Positions 29,344 through 37,856 of a DNA stretch of 64,000 nucleotides are shown here, in pieces. Made by a program: the position numbers and the translations under genes. The notes under the pieces were generated by a model. That model saw only the letters and a program-made list of their open reading frames with translations. It had not been told where the DNA came from and did no database searches. The DNA is from Trichomonas vaginalis G3 (Eukaryota; Parabasalia; Trichomonadida; Trichomonadidae): positions 6,952,252-7,016,251 of the forward strand of contig NC_067207.1 of NCBI RefSeq assembly GCF_026262505.1, in the 5' to 3' direction. The first letter of the stretch is position 1; the number at the start of each line of letters is the position of its first letter.

Positions 29344-30160
29344 ATGAATTTTACAAAACCACCGTTACCCTTCTTTGGAAATAAGAGTAGATGTAAAGAT
29401 ATTCTATTGAGAGAACTTAAGAAACTACCGAATGGTCTAACATTTGTAGATTTGTTCGGTGGAAGTTTCTATATATCCCATTGTGCCATACTGTATTTCC
29501 TGACTCAAAGATTATATGCAATGACTTCGACAACTATATGGACCGTCTCAAACATATTCCAGACACAAACAATATATTGAAAGCGTTAAAAAAAAGATAC
29601 CTATAGGTAAGATGGAACGTATACCATTAGATAAGAAAAATATTGTGAGAGAGGTTTTGAAAAAAGCAGAATATATAGACTGGGATAGTATATCTGCTAG
29701 ACTATTATATAGTGGTGCTATAAGAGTTCATGACATTGAAACACTTATGTCAAAAGTTTTATATCTTAACTATACAAATGTTTTCAAAGAGGACATAGAA
29801 AAATATATTGAGGGTATAGAGTTTGTGAGATGTCATTGGACAGAGTTGTATGAAAAATATAAAGACAAGGAAAATGTTTTCTTTATAGTGGACCCACCGT
29901 TCTATAACACATGGGATTTTCAATACCAAGTAGACTGGACTTTGAGAGACTCTTTAGAAACTTTAGACGTTTTACATAACCATCCATGCTTTTACTTTAC
30001 ATCCGATAAAAGTGGTTTGGAAAGTGTCATGAGATGGTTAGAGGACATACATGACTATGAGTTTAGATACGATAAGATAGAATATGAGAGAGGTCCTATA
30101 AACTGGAGAAAGTGTCATAACAAAGAAATTTTACTAGTAAGTAAATGTGGTTTGAAATAG
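29344..30160 (+). pseudogene. Dam-like DNA adenine methyltransferase region of the Polinton, broken
   Basis: Fossil reading of a D12-class N6-adenine methyltransferase (Dam/DpnM type). The 5' part has PPLPFFGNKSR and FVDLFGGS, the S-adenosylmethionine-binding motif. The 3' part has FFIVDPPFYNT, the catalytic DPPY-type motif, then a Dam-like C-terminus. Such enzymes transfer a methyl group to adenine N6. N6-methyladenine is known in T. vaginalis DNA, so this gene type could have contributed. It opens the left arm of the element, after the T-run/TATAAAATG start motif, and is followed by three small genes. Confidence 0.8.
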
Positions 30161-30276
30161 GACTACTTGTTTTAGGTTTTTTCCATTGTGTCATTTACTT
30201 ATTTGACGTGGCAGAAAGATATAGAGAATATGAAGATGAACCAATGCCTGCAAATGTTCAGTATATGTACTCGTAA
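30145..30276 (+). CDS. Small Polinton membrane protein, 43 aa
   Basis: Begins MWFEIGLLVLGFFHCVIYLF, a hydrophobic helix long enough to span a membrane, then a charged tail (AERYREYEDEP). It starts inside the end of the methyltransferase region and stops just before the next gene. Kept identical in both copies. Function unknown; a small membrane protein of the virion or of the infected-cell membrane is a guess. Confidence 0.5.
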   Translation: MWFEIGLLVLGFFHCVIYLFDVAERYREYEDEPMPANVQYMYS

Positions 30277-30299
30277 GAGATATTTTTATCTAATATTAA

Positions 30300-30662
30300 A
30301 TGGACGCACAGAACTTAGCGAATGCACAGCAACCTGGACAACCAAACCCAGAGAATATTCCAAATGAAGTTAGAATACAAACTGCAATGGCAAACTATGG
30401 TCAAGTGCCAACAGATGTACAAATGCAAACTGCCATGTCAAATGACGCTGCGTTAGGTTTGCCACCATGGTATGCAAATATGAGATGGAAAGAGTTTTAT
30501 ACAAACCCTGAAGTGGGATATAAACAACTTTATGCAGATGACGCGAACACAGGAGTTGACCCAGAATATGTTTTCTACCAGAGGAGAAACAGAATGTATG
30601 AGCTCCAGTTAAAGAATGCTATGGAACTCAACAGGAAACGTAAGAGACTAGGCGGACATTAG
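30300..30662 (+). CDS. Polinton protein of unknown function, 120 aa
   Basis: Pro/Gln/Asn-rich N-terminal third with a repeated VRIQTAMANYGQVP/VQMQTAMSND unit, then an aromatic-rich middle (LPPWYANMRWKEFYTNPE). The basic C-terminus is RKRKRLGGH. Start motif TTTTTATCTAATATTAAATG directly upstream. Lies between small-protein genes and the amphipathic 80-aa protein, so a virion role is plausible. I recognise no family. Confidence 0.65.
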   Translation: MDAQNLANAQQPGQPNPENIPNEVRIQTAMANYGQVPTDVQMQTAMSNDAALGLPPWYANMRWKEFYTNPEVGYKQLYADDANTGVDPEYVFYQRRNRMYELQLKNAMELNRKRKRLGGH

Positions 30663-30680
30663 ATTTTTACATATAGTAAA

Positions 30681-30923
30681 ATGGGTTTCTTTGGAAGAAT
30701 AGGAAACTTCTTTCGAAATGTTGGAAGAGGTATATGGAATGGAATAAAATCTGTCGGAAAAGGAATTTGGAACGGAGTCAAAAATATTGGTAAAAGAGTA
30801 GGTCAGTTTGTTGGTATTATACCTAAAGACCCTGAACCAGAAGAACAAGCTCCTGTTATACAACAGCCTGAACCTGCACCACAGTCTAGTTGGCAACCAA
30901 ATCCAACACCTCAACCGTATTAA
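30681..30923 (+). CDS. Polinton small amphipathic protein, 80 aa (pVI-like candidate)
   Basis: Residues 1-45 are a Gly/aromatic/basic amphipathic repeat (MGFFGRIGNFFRNVG, GIWNGIKSVGKGIWNGVKNIGKRVG). A Pro/Gln-rich tail follows. This resembles the membrane-lytic N-terminal helix of adenovirus protein VI and similar minor capsid proteins, by character rather than by alignment. A paralogue-like start (MGLFGALAG) is seen at 34054. Role inferred: interior virion protein that disrupts membranes at entry. Start motif TTTTTACATATAGTAAAATG. Confidence 0.6.
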   Translation: MGFFGRIGNFFRNVGRGIWNGIKSVGKGIWNGVKNIGKRVGQFVGIIPKDPEPEEQAPVIQQPEPAPQSSWQPNPTPQPY

Positions 30924-30927
30924 AAAA

Positions 30928-31776
30928 TTATATTTTTATCGTTCGATAGTAGTTGTATATGAAACTAAGTTCTAAGTAAAACGCATGGTATAATGGAATT
31001 ATTCTTTTTCTTCCATCTGTAGTAAACCATACTTGAAAGTCTGAAATACTTCCACTTGGTGGTTCGTATAACTTTGTAGGTTTTTCGTAAAAGTCATTTG
31101 CCAAGCATAAGAAAGAGTTTTGGGCGCCAGAAAATGAAGCATGAACAATAATAGCAGCTGGGTCGAAAACATCTTTAAATAAATATGGTTCATCTCTTGC
31201 ATATCGACTGTAAATATTTGCTAAAGGAAGTTCGACTTTCTGATTTAACATTCTTTGCAAATAATACCATGACATTGCAGTGAATTCTGTATATATTTGT
31301 TCGTCTTTCTTTGGATTGTCTTCGTAGATTTGAAATGACACTTGTGAATTTTGTTTGTCATATACAATTCTCACATAAAGTGTGCTCTCGGTATTTGCAT
31401 ATTCATCAGCATATTTTGCATAACATGAATTTATTTTATCTTCTATATTTTTTAACGCAGTCTGTAGAGAAGATGAAAGGTCAACTTGTATTAGCTCAAT
31501 TTCTTCCCACATTTTTCGTTTCCCTTCAGATATATAATCTATATGAAACCTTACAATAAATGGAAAACTTTTATCTTCTACAGACACAAACTTCATTCTA
31601 CGAAAGCCAATAGCTTTTGTGACAGATGGGTCTCTTAGCCATCTAAGTGGGTAGTCAAAACGATAGCCTTCATGCTTTACGGTCTCTGTCTCAAACTTTT
31701 GACCGACATTCGTAAAAAGTTCATCTAATGGTTTAGTTGTAGCAACTCTTGAATTTTCTTTTTCTATTGGAAGCAT
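30928..31776 (-). CDS. Polinton protein, 282 aa, unknown (possible structural)
   Basis: Looks whole. No enzyme motif seen; the mix of beta-type stretches (VRFHIDYI, LYVRIVYD, VSFQIYED, FQVWFTTDGRKRIIPLY, FYLELSFIYNYY) suggests a beta-rich fold. The C-terminal part, with a strand-turn-strand before LELSF, recalls capsid or penton-type proteins. It is transcribed divergently from the fibre gene, sharing an 18-base start region. I cannot assign it. Confidence 0.65.
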   Translation of the reverse strand: MLPIEKENSRVATTKPLDELFTNVGQKFETETVKHEGYRFDYPLRWLRDPSVTKAIGFRRMKFVSVEDKSFPFIVRFHIDYISEGKRKMWEEIELIQVDLSSSLQTALKNIEDKINSCYAKYADEYANTESTLYVRIVYDKQNSQVSFQIYEDNPKKDEQIYTEFTAMSWYYLQRMLNQKVELPLANIYSRYARDEPYLFKDVFDPAAIIVHASFSGAQNSFLCLANDFYEKPTKLYEPPSGSISDFQVWFTTDGRKRIIPLYHAFYLELSFIYNYYRTIKI

Positions 31777-31794
31777 ATTTTATCTAGAATAAAA
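31777..31794. promoter_or_regulatory. Compact divergent start region of the 282-aa gene and the fibre gene
   Basis: Eighteen bases between two start codons. The near-palindrome ATTTTATCTAGAATAAAAAT supplies the T-run/TAAA-ATG motif to both genes. Confidence 0.6.
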
Positions 31795-33081
31795 ATGTCG
31801 AAAGAAACAGCGTCTATGAGAGAAATACAACACAACCGACAACTCATTATGCAAGCTCTAAATAAGAACACAACAAACTTTTCAAACTATTCTAAGATAT
31901 CTGAGTCATTGAAAGAAGGAAACTTAAAACTGACGATAAACCCAATGACAGACGAGTTTCTGTTTCAAGACAGTAAGAACCATACTGTTTGTATAAATCC
32001 AACAAAAAGAACTTTAAACGAGAAACCTATAGATGAACTTCTTTTGAAGGCAGATATTGACAACAAAGCTGACAAAGAGTATGTCATTGAAAAAGTTCAA
32101 GAAGAACATGACAGAGCAGATGCAACATATGCAACGAAAGAACATACTCATCCTGAACTAGCAGATAAAACATATGTTGACAATAAAATGTCAAGTGAAG
32201 TGACAAGAGCTGACAAAGAATATTCTAAAAAGACTCATACACATACCATTGCAAATATTACAAACTTACAAGAAACCTTAAACAGGAAAAGTGACGTTGG
32301 ACATACACACGATTTCTTCGCAACTGTTGGTATAGAAAATATTGCAGGAACGGTTGAAGAACCTGATGGAACTGGTGGGGATGTATTAAATTGGAAACCT
32401 CCTAACTTTCCACAAGGTTTAACATCGGAGGATGACATAACAACGATGAAAGACATTAAATGTAGAAATGTCTATGTCATGGAGGATGAAAACAAAGTTA
32501 AATTCACTGCTCAAGATTTATATGATAAAAAAGCTGACAAAACATATGTTAACGATGAGTTAGATAAAAAAGCTGACAAAACATATGTTAACGATGAGTT
32601 AGATAAAAAAGCTGACAAAACAGAGCTTCAAACGTTAAAGACAGAAATACTTCAAACACTATATCCTATAGGCTCTATTTATACGTCAATGAACTCTACC
32701 AGACCAGAAGTAGTACTTGGTTTTGGAACTTGGACTCAAATAGTCGACAGGTTTTTGTATTGTGCAAACTCTTCAAAGGAAACAGGTGGAAGTAAAACGA
32801 TTTCAGGTGCAAATTTACCTGCGCACAGTCACTACATAAATTTAAGTACATCTGAAGCAGGTTTGCATAGTCATAGATTTTGGGATTGGTCAGGAATGAC
32901 AAAAGGTAAAGGATATGATGTTAAAGAGGACGTTAAGTTTGCTATAAATTGTTACTGGAGTAACACTGAGGTAGGAGGAAGCCATACACATCGCGTTTCA
33001 GGGTATACGCAAACAACGGGACAGAGTAAAGACTACATGCCACCTTACATGACAGTTTACGCATGGTATAGAAATGCTTAG
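31795..33081 (+). CDS. Phage-type tail-fibre/collar protein
   Basis: A 428-residue protein that looks whole. Residues about 75-290 are a fibre shaft with short repeats: KKADKTYVNDELD in tandem and HTH-x-IANITNLQETLNRKSDVGHTH. Such repeats are typical of trimeric bacteriophage tail fibres. Residues 290-428 form a collar-type C-terminal domain. It starts YPIGSIYTSMNSTRPE and GFGTWTQIVDRFL, then has NLPAHSHYI, LHSHRF and SHTHRV, and ends MPPYMTVYAWYRNA. The HxH pairs are the ones that bind metal in phage fibre tips. Known function of the family is host-receptor recognition. Here it would be the receptor-binding spike of a virion, an inference supported by the capsid genes in the element. Start motif TTTTATCTAGAATAAAAATG. 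Confidence 0.88.
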   Translation: MSKETASMREIQHNRQLIMQALNKNTTNFSNYSKISESLKEGNLKLTINPMTDEFLFQDSKNHTVCINPTKRTLNEKPIDELLLKADIDNKADKEYVIEKVQEEHDRADATYATKEHTHPELADKTYVDNKMSSEVTRADKEYSKKTHTHTIANITNLQETLNRKSDVGHTHDFFATVGIENIAGTVEEPDGTGGDVLNWKPPNFPQGLTSEDDITTMKDIKCRNVYVMEDENKVKFTAQDLYDKKADKTYVNDELDKKADKTYVNDELDKKADKTELQTLKTEILQTLYPIGSIYTSMNSTRPEVVLGFGTWTQIVDRFLYCANSSKETGGSKTISGANLPAHSHYINLSTSEAGLHSHRFWDWSGMTKGKGYDVKEDVKFAINCYWSNTEVGGSHTHRVSGYTQTTGQSKDYMPPYMTVYAWYRNA

Positions 33082-33485
33082 TCGTCATTTTCAACTTCTT
33101 TAGCATATTCGTCAGGAGTTGTCTTATATTTGTTAGGAACTGTCTTTGAAAGTATACCACCTTGAACTTTGACAAGTTTGAAACGAGGTCTGACAATAGT
33201 AGTTTTATCTTCTGCTTGCAGTGTGTACATTTTGCCATGTTTGCCTAAAACTTCATAATATTCTCTTGTATACTTTCTTCTATTTTTACGAACACGAATG
33301 CGAGTACCTGTCGAGTTCCCATTGTTGTCATAGTCAATAGTATTTTCATATGGGTCGCGTTTAGGTATTTCTATTTTTACTTTGTCACCTTTCTTAAGTT
33401 TGAAGCCTGGCATTCTTTCTTGTTTGTCTCTTTTGACTAAACTATTAAATATATAGTCTTTCTCTAAGTCGGGGTTGTTTTTCAT
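33078..33485 (-). CDS. Polinton integrase C-terminal-domain-like ORF
   Basis: A 135-residue basic ORF directly downstream of the integrase core. LKKGDKVKIEIPKRDP and the later REYYEVLGKHGKMYTLQ look like the small SH3-like C-terminal domain that follows the catalytic core in retroviral and Polinton integrases, which binds DNA. Its tail is acidic. It belongs functionally with the ORF at 33482-34036; I do not combine them. Confidence 0.6.
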   Translation of the reverse strand: MKNNPDLEKDYIFNSLVKRDKQERMPGFKLKKGDKVKIEIPKRDPYENTIDYDNNGNSTGTRIRVRKNRRKYTREYYEVLGKHGKMYTLQAEDKTTIVRPRFKLVKVQGGILSKTVPNKYKTTPDEYAKEVENDD

Positions 33486-34036
33486 TTCTTCGGGGAGTGG
33501 TTTCCCAAACCTTTTTGTTTACGGCTATTGTAAATATTTAAAACTTGTCTCATCTTTGCCATGGAGAAGTGTCTATATTTGTCGTCATATGACATTTCAT
33601 CTACCTCACCACCTTGTGGTTGATTTAAGTCTCTTAAGATTTTTATACAACTGTCAATGACACCAAGAGCAGAATGGTTTTGGTCGACAATGAAATATTG
33701 GTTTACATTTTTTGAACGCAGATAGTTTTTAATATCGTCTGATTTGAAAGAACGTTCACAGTCAGATGTCAGTTTTGTTGGATGGTATTTGTCAACAAAT
33801 ATTGTCAAAGCAGTTTTCACATCTAAAATATTTTTGGACTGTAATGGTATGGCTTCACAGTATCTTGTGTTTTGACCGACAAATATTAGCCAGTATGGTG
33901 GTCCATCTTCTCTATACCTCGGAATGTTTTCCAAGATATCCATAAACCAAGCATTTGGTGTTGAACTAAAGATTTTTATCATGAGTGCTTTCTTTGTTGC
34001 CTTAGAAACATAGGGGTCCTTGTTTGGATTCGTCAT
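33482..34036 (-). CDS. INT: Polinton integrase catalytic-core ORF (rve family)
   Basis: A 184-residue ORF with the RNase-H-like core of retroviral integrases: NAWFMDILE carries the first Asp, PTKLTSDCERSFKSD the second. Between them WLIFVGQNTRYCEAIPLQSK is the usual strand pattern. The third conserved stretch follows HSALGVIDSCI. Integrases of this family join Polinton ends to target DNA. Preceded by the start motif CTTATAGGGTAAAAAATG, shared divergently with the gene at 34054. The integrase region as a whole may be broken. Confidence 0.8.
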   Translation of the reverse strand: MTNPNKDPYVSKATKKALMIKIFSSTPNAWFMDILENIPRYREDGPPYWLIFVGQNTRYCEAIPLQSKNILDVKTALTIFVDKYHPTKLTSDCERSFKSDDIKNYLRSKNVNQYFIVDQNHSALGVIDSCIKILRDLNQPQGGEVDEMSYDDKYRHFSMAKMRQVLNIYNSRKQKGLGNHSPKK

Positions 34037-34053
34037 TTTTTACCCTATAAGAA

Positions 34054-34455
34054 ATGGGTTTATTTGGCGCATTAGCAGGAGTTGCATCCAGATTTTTGCC
34101 CGCAGTGGGAACAATAGCCAGAGGTGCATTTGGAATTGGAAGGAAGATTTTGAGTACATTAGGTATACTTAAAGAGAAAGCACAACCTATTATACAAACT
34201 GTACAGAAAGGTTGGGATGTAGCACGAGATGCAGCAAATCTTATTCCAAATCCTGAAACAAGAGGAAAAGTTCAAGGATGGATGGACAATGTAGGAAGAC
34301 AAGCAGGAAACTACTATAACAAAGCAAATGACTACTATAACCAAGCAGGGCACTACATGGACCAAGGTGAAAGATTCTTTAACAGAGGATATAACCATGC
34401 ACAACAGTGGGTAAACAACAACCAACCGCAACCGCCTCAAACGTGGGGAATGTAA
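34054..34455 (+). CDS. Polinton amphipathic protein, 133 aa
   Basis: N-terminal 40 residues are a hydrophobic amphipathic stretch (MGLFGALAGVASRFLPAVG, AFGIGRKILSTLGIL). Then a helical middle, and a Tyr/Asn/Gln-rich repeat region (YYNKANDYYNQAGHYMDQG). The opening echoes MGFFGRIGNFF at 30681. Likely a membrane-active minor virion protein by character. Start motif TTTTTTACCCTATAAGAAATG. Confidence 0.6.
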   Translation: MGLFGALAGVASRFLPAVGTIARGAFGIGRKILSTLGILKEKAQPIIQTVQKGWDVARDAANLIPNPETRGKVQGWMDNVGRQAGNYYNKANDYYNQAGHYMDQGERFFNRGYNHAQQWVNNNQPQPPQTWGM

Positions 34456-34474
34456 ATTTTTTTACTGAGATGAA

Positions 34475-34630
34475 ATGAACAATACAGCATTGAGACAAAT
34501 GGGCTCAAGATGGATTTGTCGGCTTCCAGCAGTTACACAACCACGTGTTTGTCAAGTTCTTCCTATACCTCAAGAAGTTTTAGACCGACTTAAAAAACCT
34601 AAACAACCAGTTGAAAACAAACCAAACTAA
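34475..34630 (+). CDS. Small Polinton protein, 51 aa
   Basis: MNNTALRQMGSRWICRLPAV..., Pro/Lys-rich end. Its leader TTTTTTACTGAGATGAAATG is repeated exactly before the next gene 175 bases on. Same in both copies. Function unknown. Confidence 0.5.
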   Translation: MNNTALRQMGSRWICRLPAVTQPRVCQVLPIPQEVLDRLKKPKQPVENKPN

Positions 34631-34649
34631 AATTTTTTACTGAGATGAA

Positions 34650-35216
34650 ATGACCGAAGAAGTTGAAACGGTAGATTTGACACCACAAACAAAAAGTTCA
34701 GAACCATTGTCAAAACCTGTCAAAGAACTTACAGATGAAGAGAAAAATTCAATAATAGAAAGTGCCAGGTCTGGAAATACAAACCCTAACTACAAAGTCA
34801 CTTTTCATAGAAATGGAACGGCTAGTATCTCAAAAAAGAAACAGACTCTCACAAATAAAATATTGAAGTCTGAAGGAGCTTTCGAGACAACAGATGGAAA
34901 AGTTTACTTCACTGACCAACAGTTCATTATAGAACATCTCATTGACTTAGAGTCGAAATATTCTAAACTTTACAACAAACACAAAAAGTTGAAAGGAAAA
35001 CAAAAACAAATGGCATATGATATTTATGAAGATGTTGACGACACAACCATACCTGCAAGTGAGGTAAAGTCAGAGGAACCGAAAAGTGACGAAAAACCGA
35101 TAGAAGAAGGGAAGCCAAAAACTGAAGATAAACCAAAACCAAAGGTTAGTCAACCTTCATTAGCTGGTATGGGTTGGCGTCAAAGACTTATGGCAGCCGG
35201 TGGTTACGTAAAGTAA
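34650..35216 (+). CDS. Polinton Lys/Glu-rich protein, 188 aa
   Basis: Charged, low-complexity C-terminal half; residues about 50-105 may fold (YKVTFHRNGTASISKK, FTDQQFIIEHLIDLESKYSKLYNKHKKLK). The end reads LAGMG-WRQRLMAAGGYVK. LAGM-G fits the (M/I/L)xGx-G consensus cut by adenain-type proteases, so it may be a virion precursor processed near its C-terminus. That is inference. Confidence 0.6.
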   Translation: MTEEVETVDLTPQTKSSEPLSKPVKELTDEEKNSIIESARSGNTNPNYKVTFHRNGTASISKKKQTLTNKILKSEGAFETTDGKVYFTDQQFIIEHLIDLESKYSKLYNKHKKLKGKQKQMAYDIYEDVDDTTIPASEVKSEEPKSDEKPIEEGKPKTEDKPKPKVSQPSLAGMGWRQRLMAAGGYVK

Positions 35217-35246
35217 AGAAAAAAAACATTTTTTTTTTTTATAAAA

Positions 35247-35828
35247 ATGCCCCCATATAGAATGGATAGAAAGTCTGCTAGAATAAAAGCAGAGTTAGAA
35301 AGATATGGTTGGAAAGTTTCGAAGAATTTTAAATATAGGAAGGGAAGACCCATAAAAGTCTATGACAAACTGTCTGGTCTTCGCTATGAAATGGACTTGG
35401 AAACAGCGCGCGCCAATTATCCAAACAGACTAGAGAGGTTAGAAGAAGAACGTCTTATGGACATGCCTTTCGATGTTTCTGAACCTCAAGTTGAAGGACA
35501 CGACGGCTTTGCCAGATTCTACTGGAAACACGACGAACAATTGCATCCTTTGAGAAGGAAAAAAGGAAAAGGTGAAGACAAACATGCTCCCATGGAAAGA
35601 ACAAGATATGCATATGAAAAGTACCGTGAAGTTAGAAGTCAAATTACATCTGGTCGAACCTTTACAGTAAACTTTGACGAAGGAAAGAACAAAGAAGGCT
35701 TCATGGGAGTACTTGCTGCCATACAAGACGGAAATAAGAAAGGATACAATCTCAGACTAACCGTAACAGATTTGGACGGTCATATATACTGCACATGGCA
35801 ATGTCACAACAGCTGCAATGCTTCTTGA
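35247..35828 (+). CDS. Polinton ORF next to the polymerase, 193 aa
   Basis: Basic N-terminus (KSARIKAELERYGWKVSKNFKYRKGRP), charged middle, possible beta segment SGRTFTVNF near 140. No motif recognised. It sits where Polintons carry the 5' part of the polymerase gene, so it may belong to the polymerase region; this region looks incomplete relative to the family. Confidence 0.5.
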   Translation: MPPYRMDRKSARIKAELERYGWKVSKNFKYRKGRPIKVYDKLSGLRYEMDLETARANYPNRLERLEEERLMDMPFDVSEPQVEGHDGFARFYWKHDEQLHPLRRKKGKGEDKHAPMERTRYAYEKYREVRSQITSGRTFTVNFDEGKNKEGFMGVLAAIQDGNKKGYNLRLTVTDLDGHIYCTWQCHNSCNAS

Positions 35829-37398
35829 CGCTTTCAAGACTACAAAGAGAGAACAAATGGTTGACTCCGACTCAGACATTTTGAATGCAATTGAAGGAAT
35901 TGCAAGTGTAAAATTTGAATGGTACCAACCTAACCCTCAAGCAGTCAGACAACATGCTGGATACTTCCCGTTCATAAATAAGTCTGACATTGACTTGACA
36001 AGGTATGGAATTTACAATTCAATTGAAACAATTGTCAATGAACCTTGTATTCTTACATGTCTCAGGAACTCTGGTCTTGTTACAGATGAGAAGATGAAGT
36101 ATCTTGAGTCATGTGTGAAGACAAGGTACATTCTCAGAGGTCAATTGGCAAAAGTTGCACCGTTGGCAAATGTCAATATCCGAGTCAACATACCTACAGC
36201 TAAAGGTTCTTCACATGACGACTATGTTGTTGACAAAGACTTACCATGGTTGAAGATTGTAATTGTCCACAACCACTTCATGTTGAACGAAAGTCTTACA
36301 AACCCATTGTTCGGAAAAGGCAAGTGCAACATTGTCAGAGCTGTAAACATTCTTTTCGAGAAAGGTTTGTTGGAACCAATTCCAGATGACAAGCTGACAG
36401 AAACTTTTGTACCAAAAGACGAAACAAACTTTTCATTGTTAGCAAGACCAAAAGTTGTTCCAGACAAAGTTCTAGCACAAAAGAAGTACACAGTTCCAAA
36501 AGGAGTTGGATTGTTCGGATACCAACCTGAACCAGAAGAACTTCCAATGAGGTTGCAAGAACTTCAAGATGCTATAAACAAACTTCCATTGAGACATCCA
36601 ATTGACGTCAAATTGTATTGGAGAGCATCTGAGTTAGGTCAGAAGGTTTTATATGAAACAGGTTGCTTCGACGATGTTTATGAGATAGCAGGCGAAGTTT
36701 CTCAGAAGATAAGAGACTCACTTGAATTTCCACGAACTGGACCCATTGGTTGCGACAAGTTCGACTCAGATGAAAAGATATACTATGTCGACCTTAACGC
36801 TGCGTACATGAGGTTCGTCCAATATATCCCGACTGGAATTCCAAACGAAGACGGTGAGTTCCCAGGAAGGAACTATACAGTTGGAAAAGTCATACAACAA
36901 CTGTATGATATTAGGAAAGCTTCAAACCCCAAACTTGCAATGACACTCAAATTGCTTATGAATTCGACATGGGGATATTCCATTAAGAAACCTCAAAAGA
37001 TGAAGAGTAAACACTATGAGAAGGTCGACAACTTTGTTGAAAGGTTCTCCCCTTTTGTTTTGAAATACGAATTTACTCAAGGTCAAGGTGGCTTAGTAAC
37101 CACAGTAAAACCTATTGTCGAACATTGGTCTTACCCTCAGTTCGCAAAGGCAGTCCTTGACAACTACAACAAATTCTTCTCCGAAGTTAAATCCAAAGTG
37201 AAGGTTTACTATGAGAACATCGATGCGCTCATGACGAACGAAGAAGGCTATAACAAACTCATTGAAATGGGAATGGTCGGTGAAAAGATGGGTCAATTCA
37301 AATTGGACAAAATTTTCACCGAAGTTCATGTCCTCTCCAAGCGTAAGTACTGGGGCATACTTGAAGACGGCACAGAAATAAAACATTGCATGAAATAA
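35818..37398 (+). CDS. POLB: Family B DNA polymerase of the Polinton
   Basis: A 526-residue ORF with the polymerase motifs in order: IYYVDLNAAYMRF (motif A), KLLMNSTWGYSIKK (motif B) and VYYENIDALMTNEEG (motif C region). It ends with the SKRKYWG that resembles the KxY motif. Polintons use a protein-primed family B polymerase to copy their linear DNA. Compared with the family's usual length the region looks incomplete. Codons are richer in C/G at third positions than those of neighbouring structural genes. Confidence 0.88.
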   Translation: MLLDAFKTTKREQMVDSDSDILNAIEGIASVKFEWYQPNPQAVRQHAGYFPFINKSDIDLTRYGIYNSIETIVNEPCILTCLRNSGLVTDEKMKYLESCVKTRYILRGQLAKVAPLANVNIRVNIPTAKGSSHDDYVVDKDLPWLKIVIVHNHFMLNESLTNPLFGKGKCNIVRAVNILFEKGLLEPIPDDKLTETFVPKDETNFSLLARPKVVPDKVLAQKKYTVPKGVGLFGYQPEPEELPMRLQELQDAINKLPLRHPIDVKLYWRASELGQKVLYETGCFDDVYEIAGEVSQKIRDSLEFPRTGPIGCDKFDSDEKIYYVDLNAAYMRFVQYIPTGIPNEDGEFPGRNYTVGKVIQQLYDIRKASNPKLAMTLKLLMNSTWGYSIKKPQKMKSKHYEKVDNFVERFSPFVLKYEFTQGQGGLVTTVKPIVEHWSYPQFAKAVLDNYNKFFSEVKSKVKVYYENIDALMTNEEGYNKLIEMGMVGEKMGQFKLDKIFTEVHVLSKRKYWGILEDGTEIKHCMK

Positions 37399-37405
37399 AA
37401 AATTT

Positions 37406-37513
37406 TTATTCGAATTTGAATCGGACAGGTCGAGTTACACCATTCTTGGTCTCAAACTCATATATAACCTGTTTGTCTGTATTTTCGTCGACTATGGCAC
37501 GAGACACGAACAT
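37406..37513 (-). CDS. Very small ORF convergent with the polymerase, 35 aa
   Basis: MFVSRAIVDENTDKQVIYEF..., ending VRFKFE eight bases from the polymerase stop. It is identical in both copies and has protein-like composition, but is so short that it could be chance. Confidence 0.3.
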   Translation of the reverse strand: MFVSRAIVDENTDKQVIYEFETKNGVTRPVRFKFE

Positions 37514-37543
37514 TGACCAAACGGACAAAAAGTGTCATTTCGG

Positions 37544-37807
37544 ATGGTCCCGCAGCCAATCGCATTCGAGCACTTCGAAGAAGCCTTACGTTCCAAGGGA
37601 GAGGGTGTCTGGTGCAAGGCAGAGGTCATGAGACTCTACGAGCAGTACATCCTCAATGCCTGGGAGGACAAATCGTCCTTGGAATGGCAATTCTACCAAC
37701 TCCTCTGGGACGACCTCCTACGCAACTGGGATGACGAAAGAGTCCAATTCAGAGGTCAGGAACTACTTGTCCAAATTATCCTTAATTTAAGCCGCTTACG
37801 CAACTAA
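37544..37807 (+). CDS. Polinton small Trp-rich protein, 87 aa
   Basis: MVPQPIAFEHFEEALRSKG..., helical, five Trp; GC-rich codons like the polymerase gene. The frame is open upstream of the ATG. Two other frames are also open here, so the call is uncertain. Function unknown. Confidence 0.5.
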   Translation: MVPQPIAFEHFEEALRSKGEGVWCKAEVMRLYEQYILNAWEDKSSLEWQFYQLLWDDLLRNWDDERVQFRGQELLVQIILNLSRLRN

Positions 37808-37856
37808 AAACTTAAATTTACTCGGGGTTTCCCCCTAAAATAAAATTTTTTTACTC

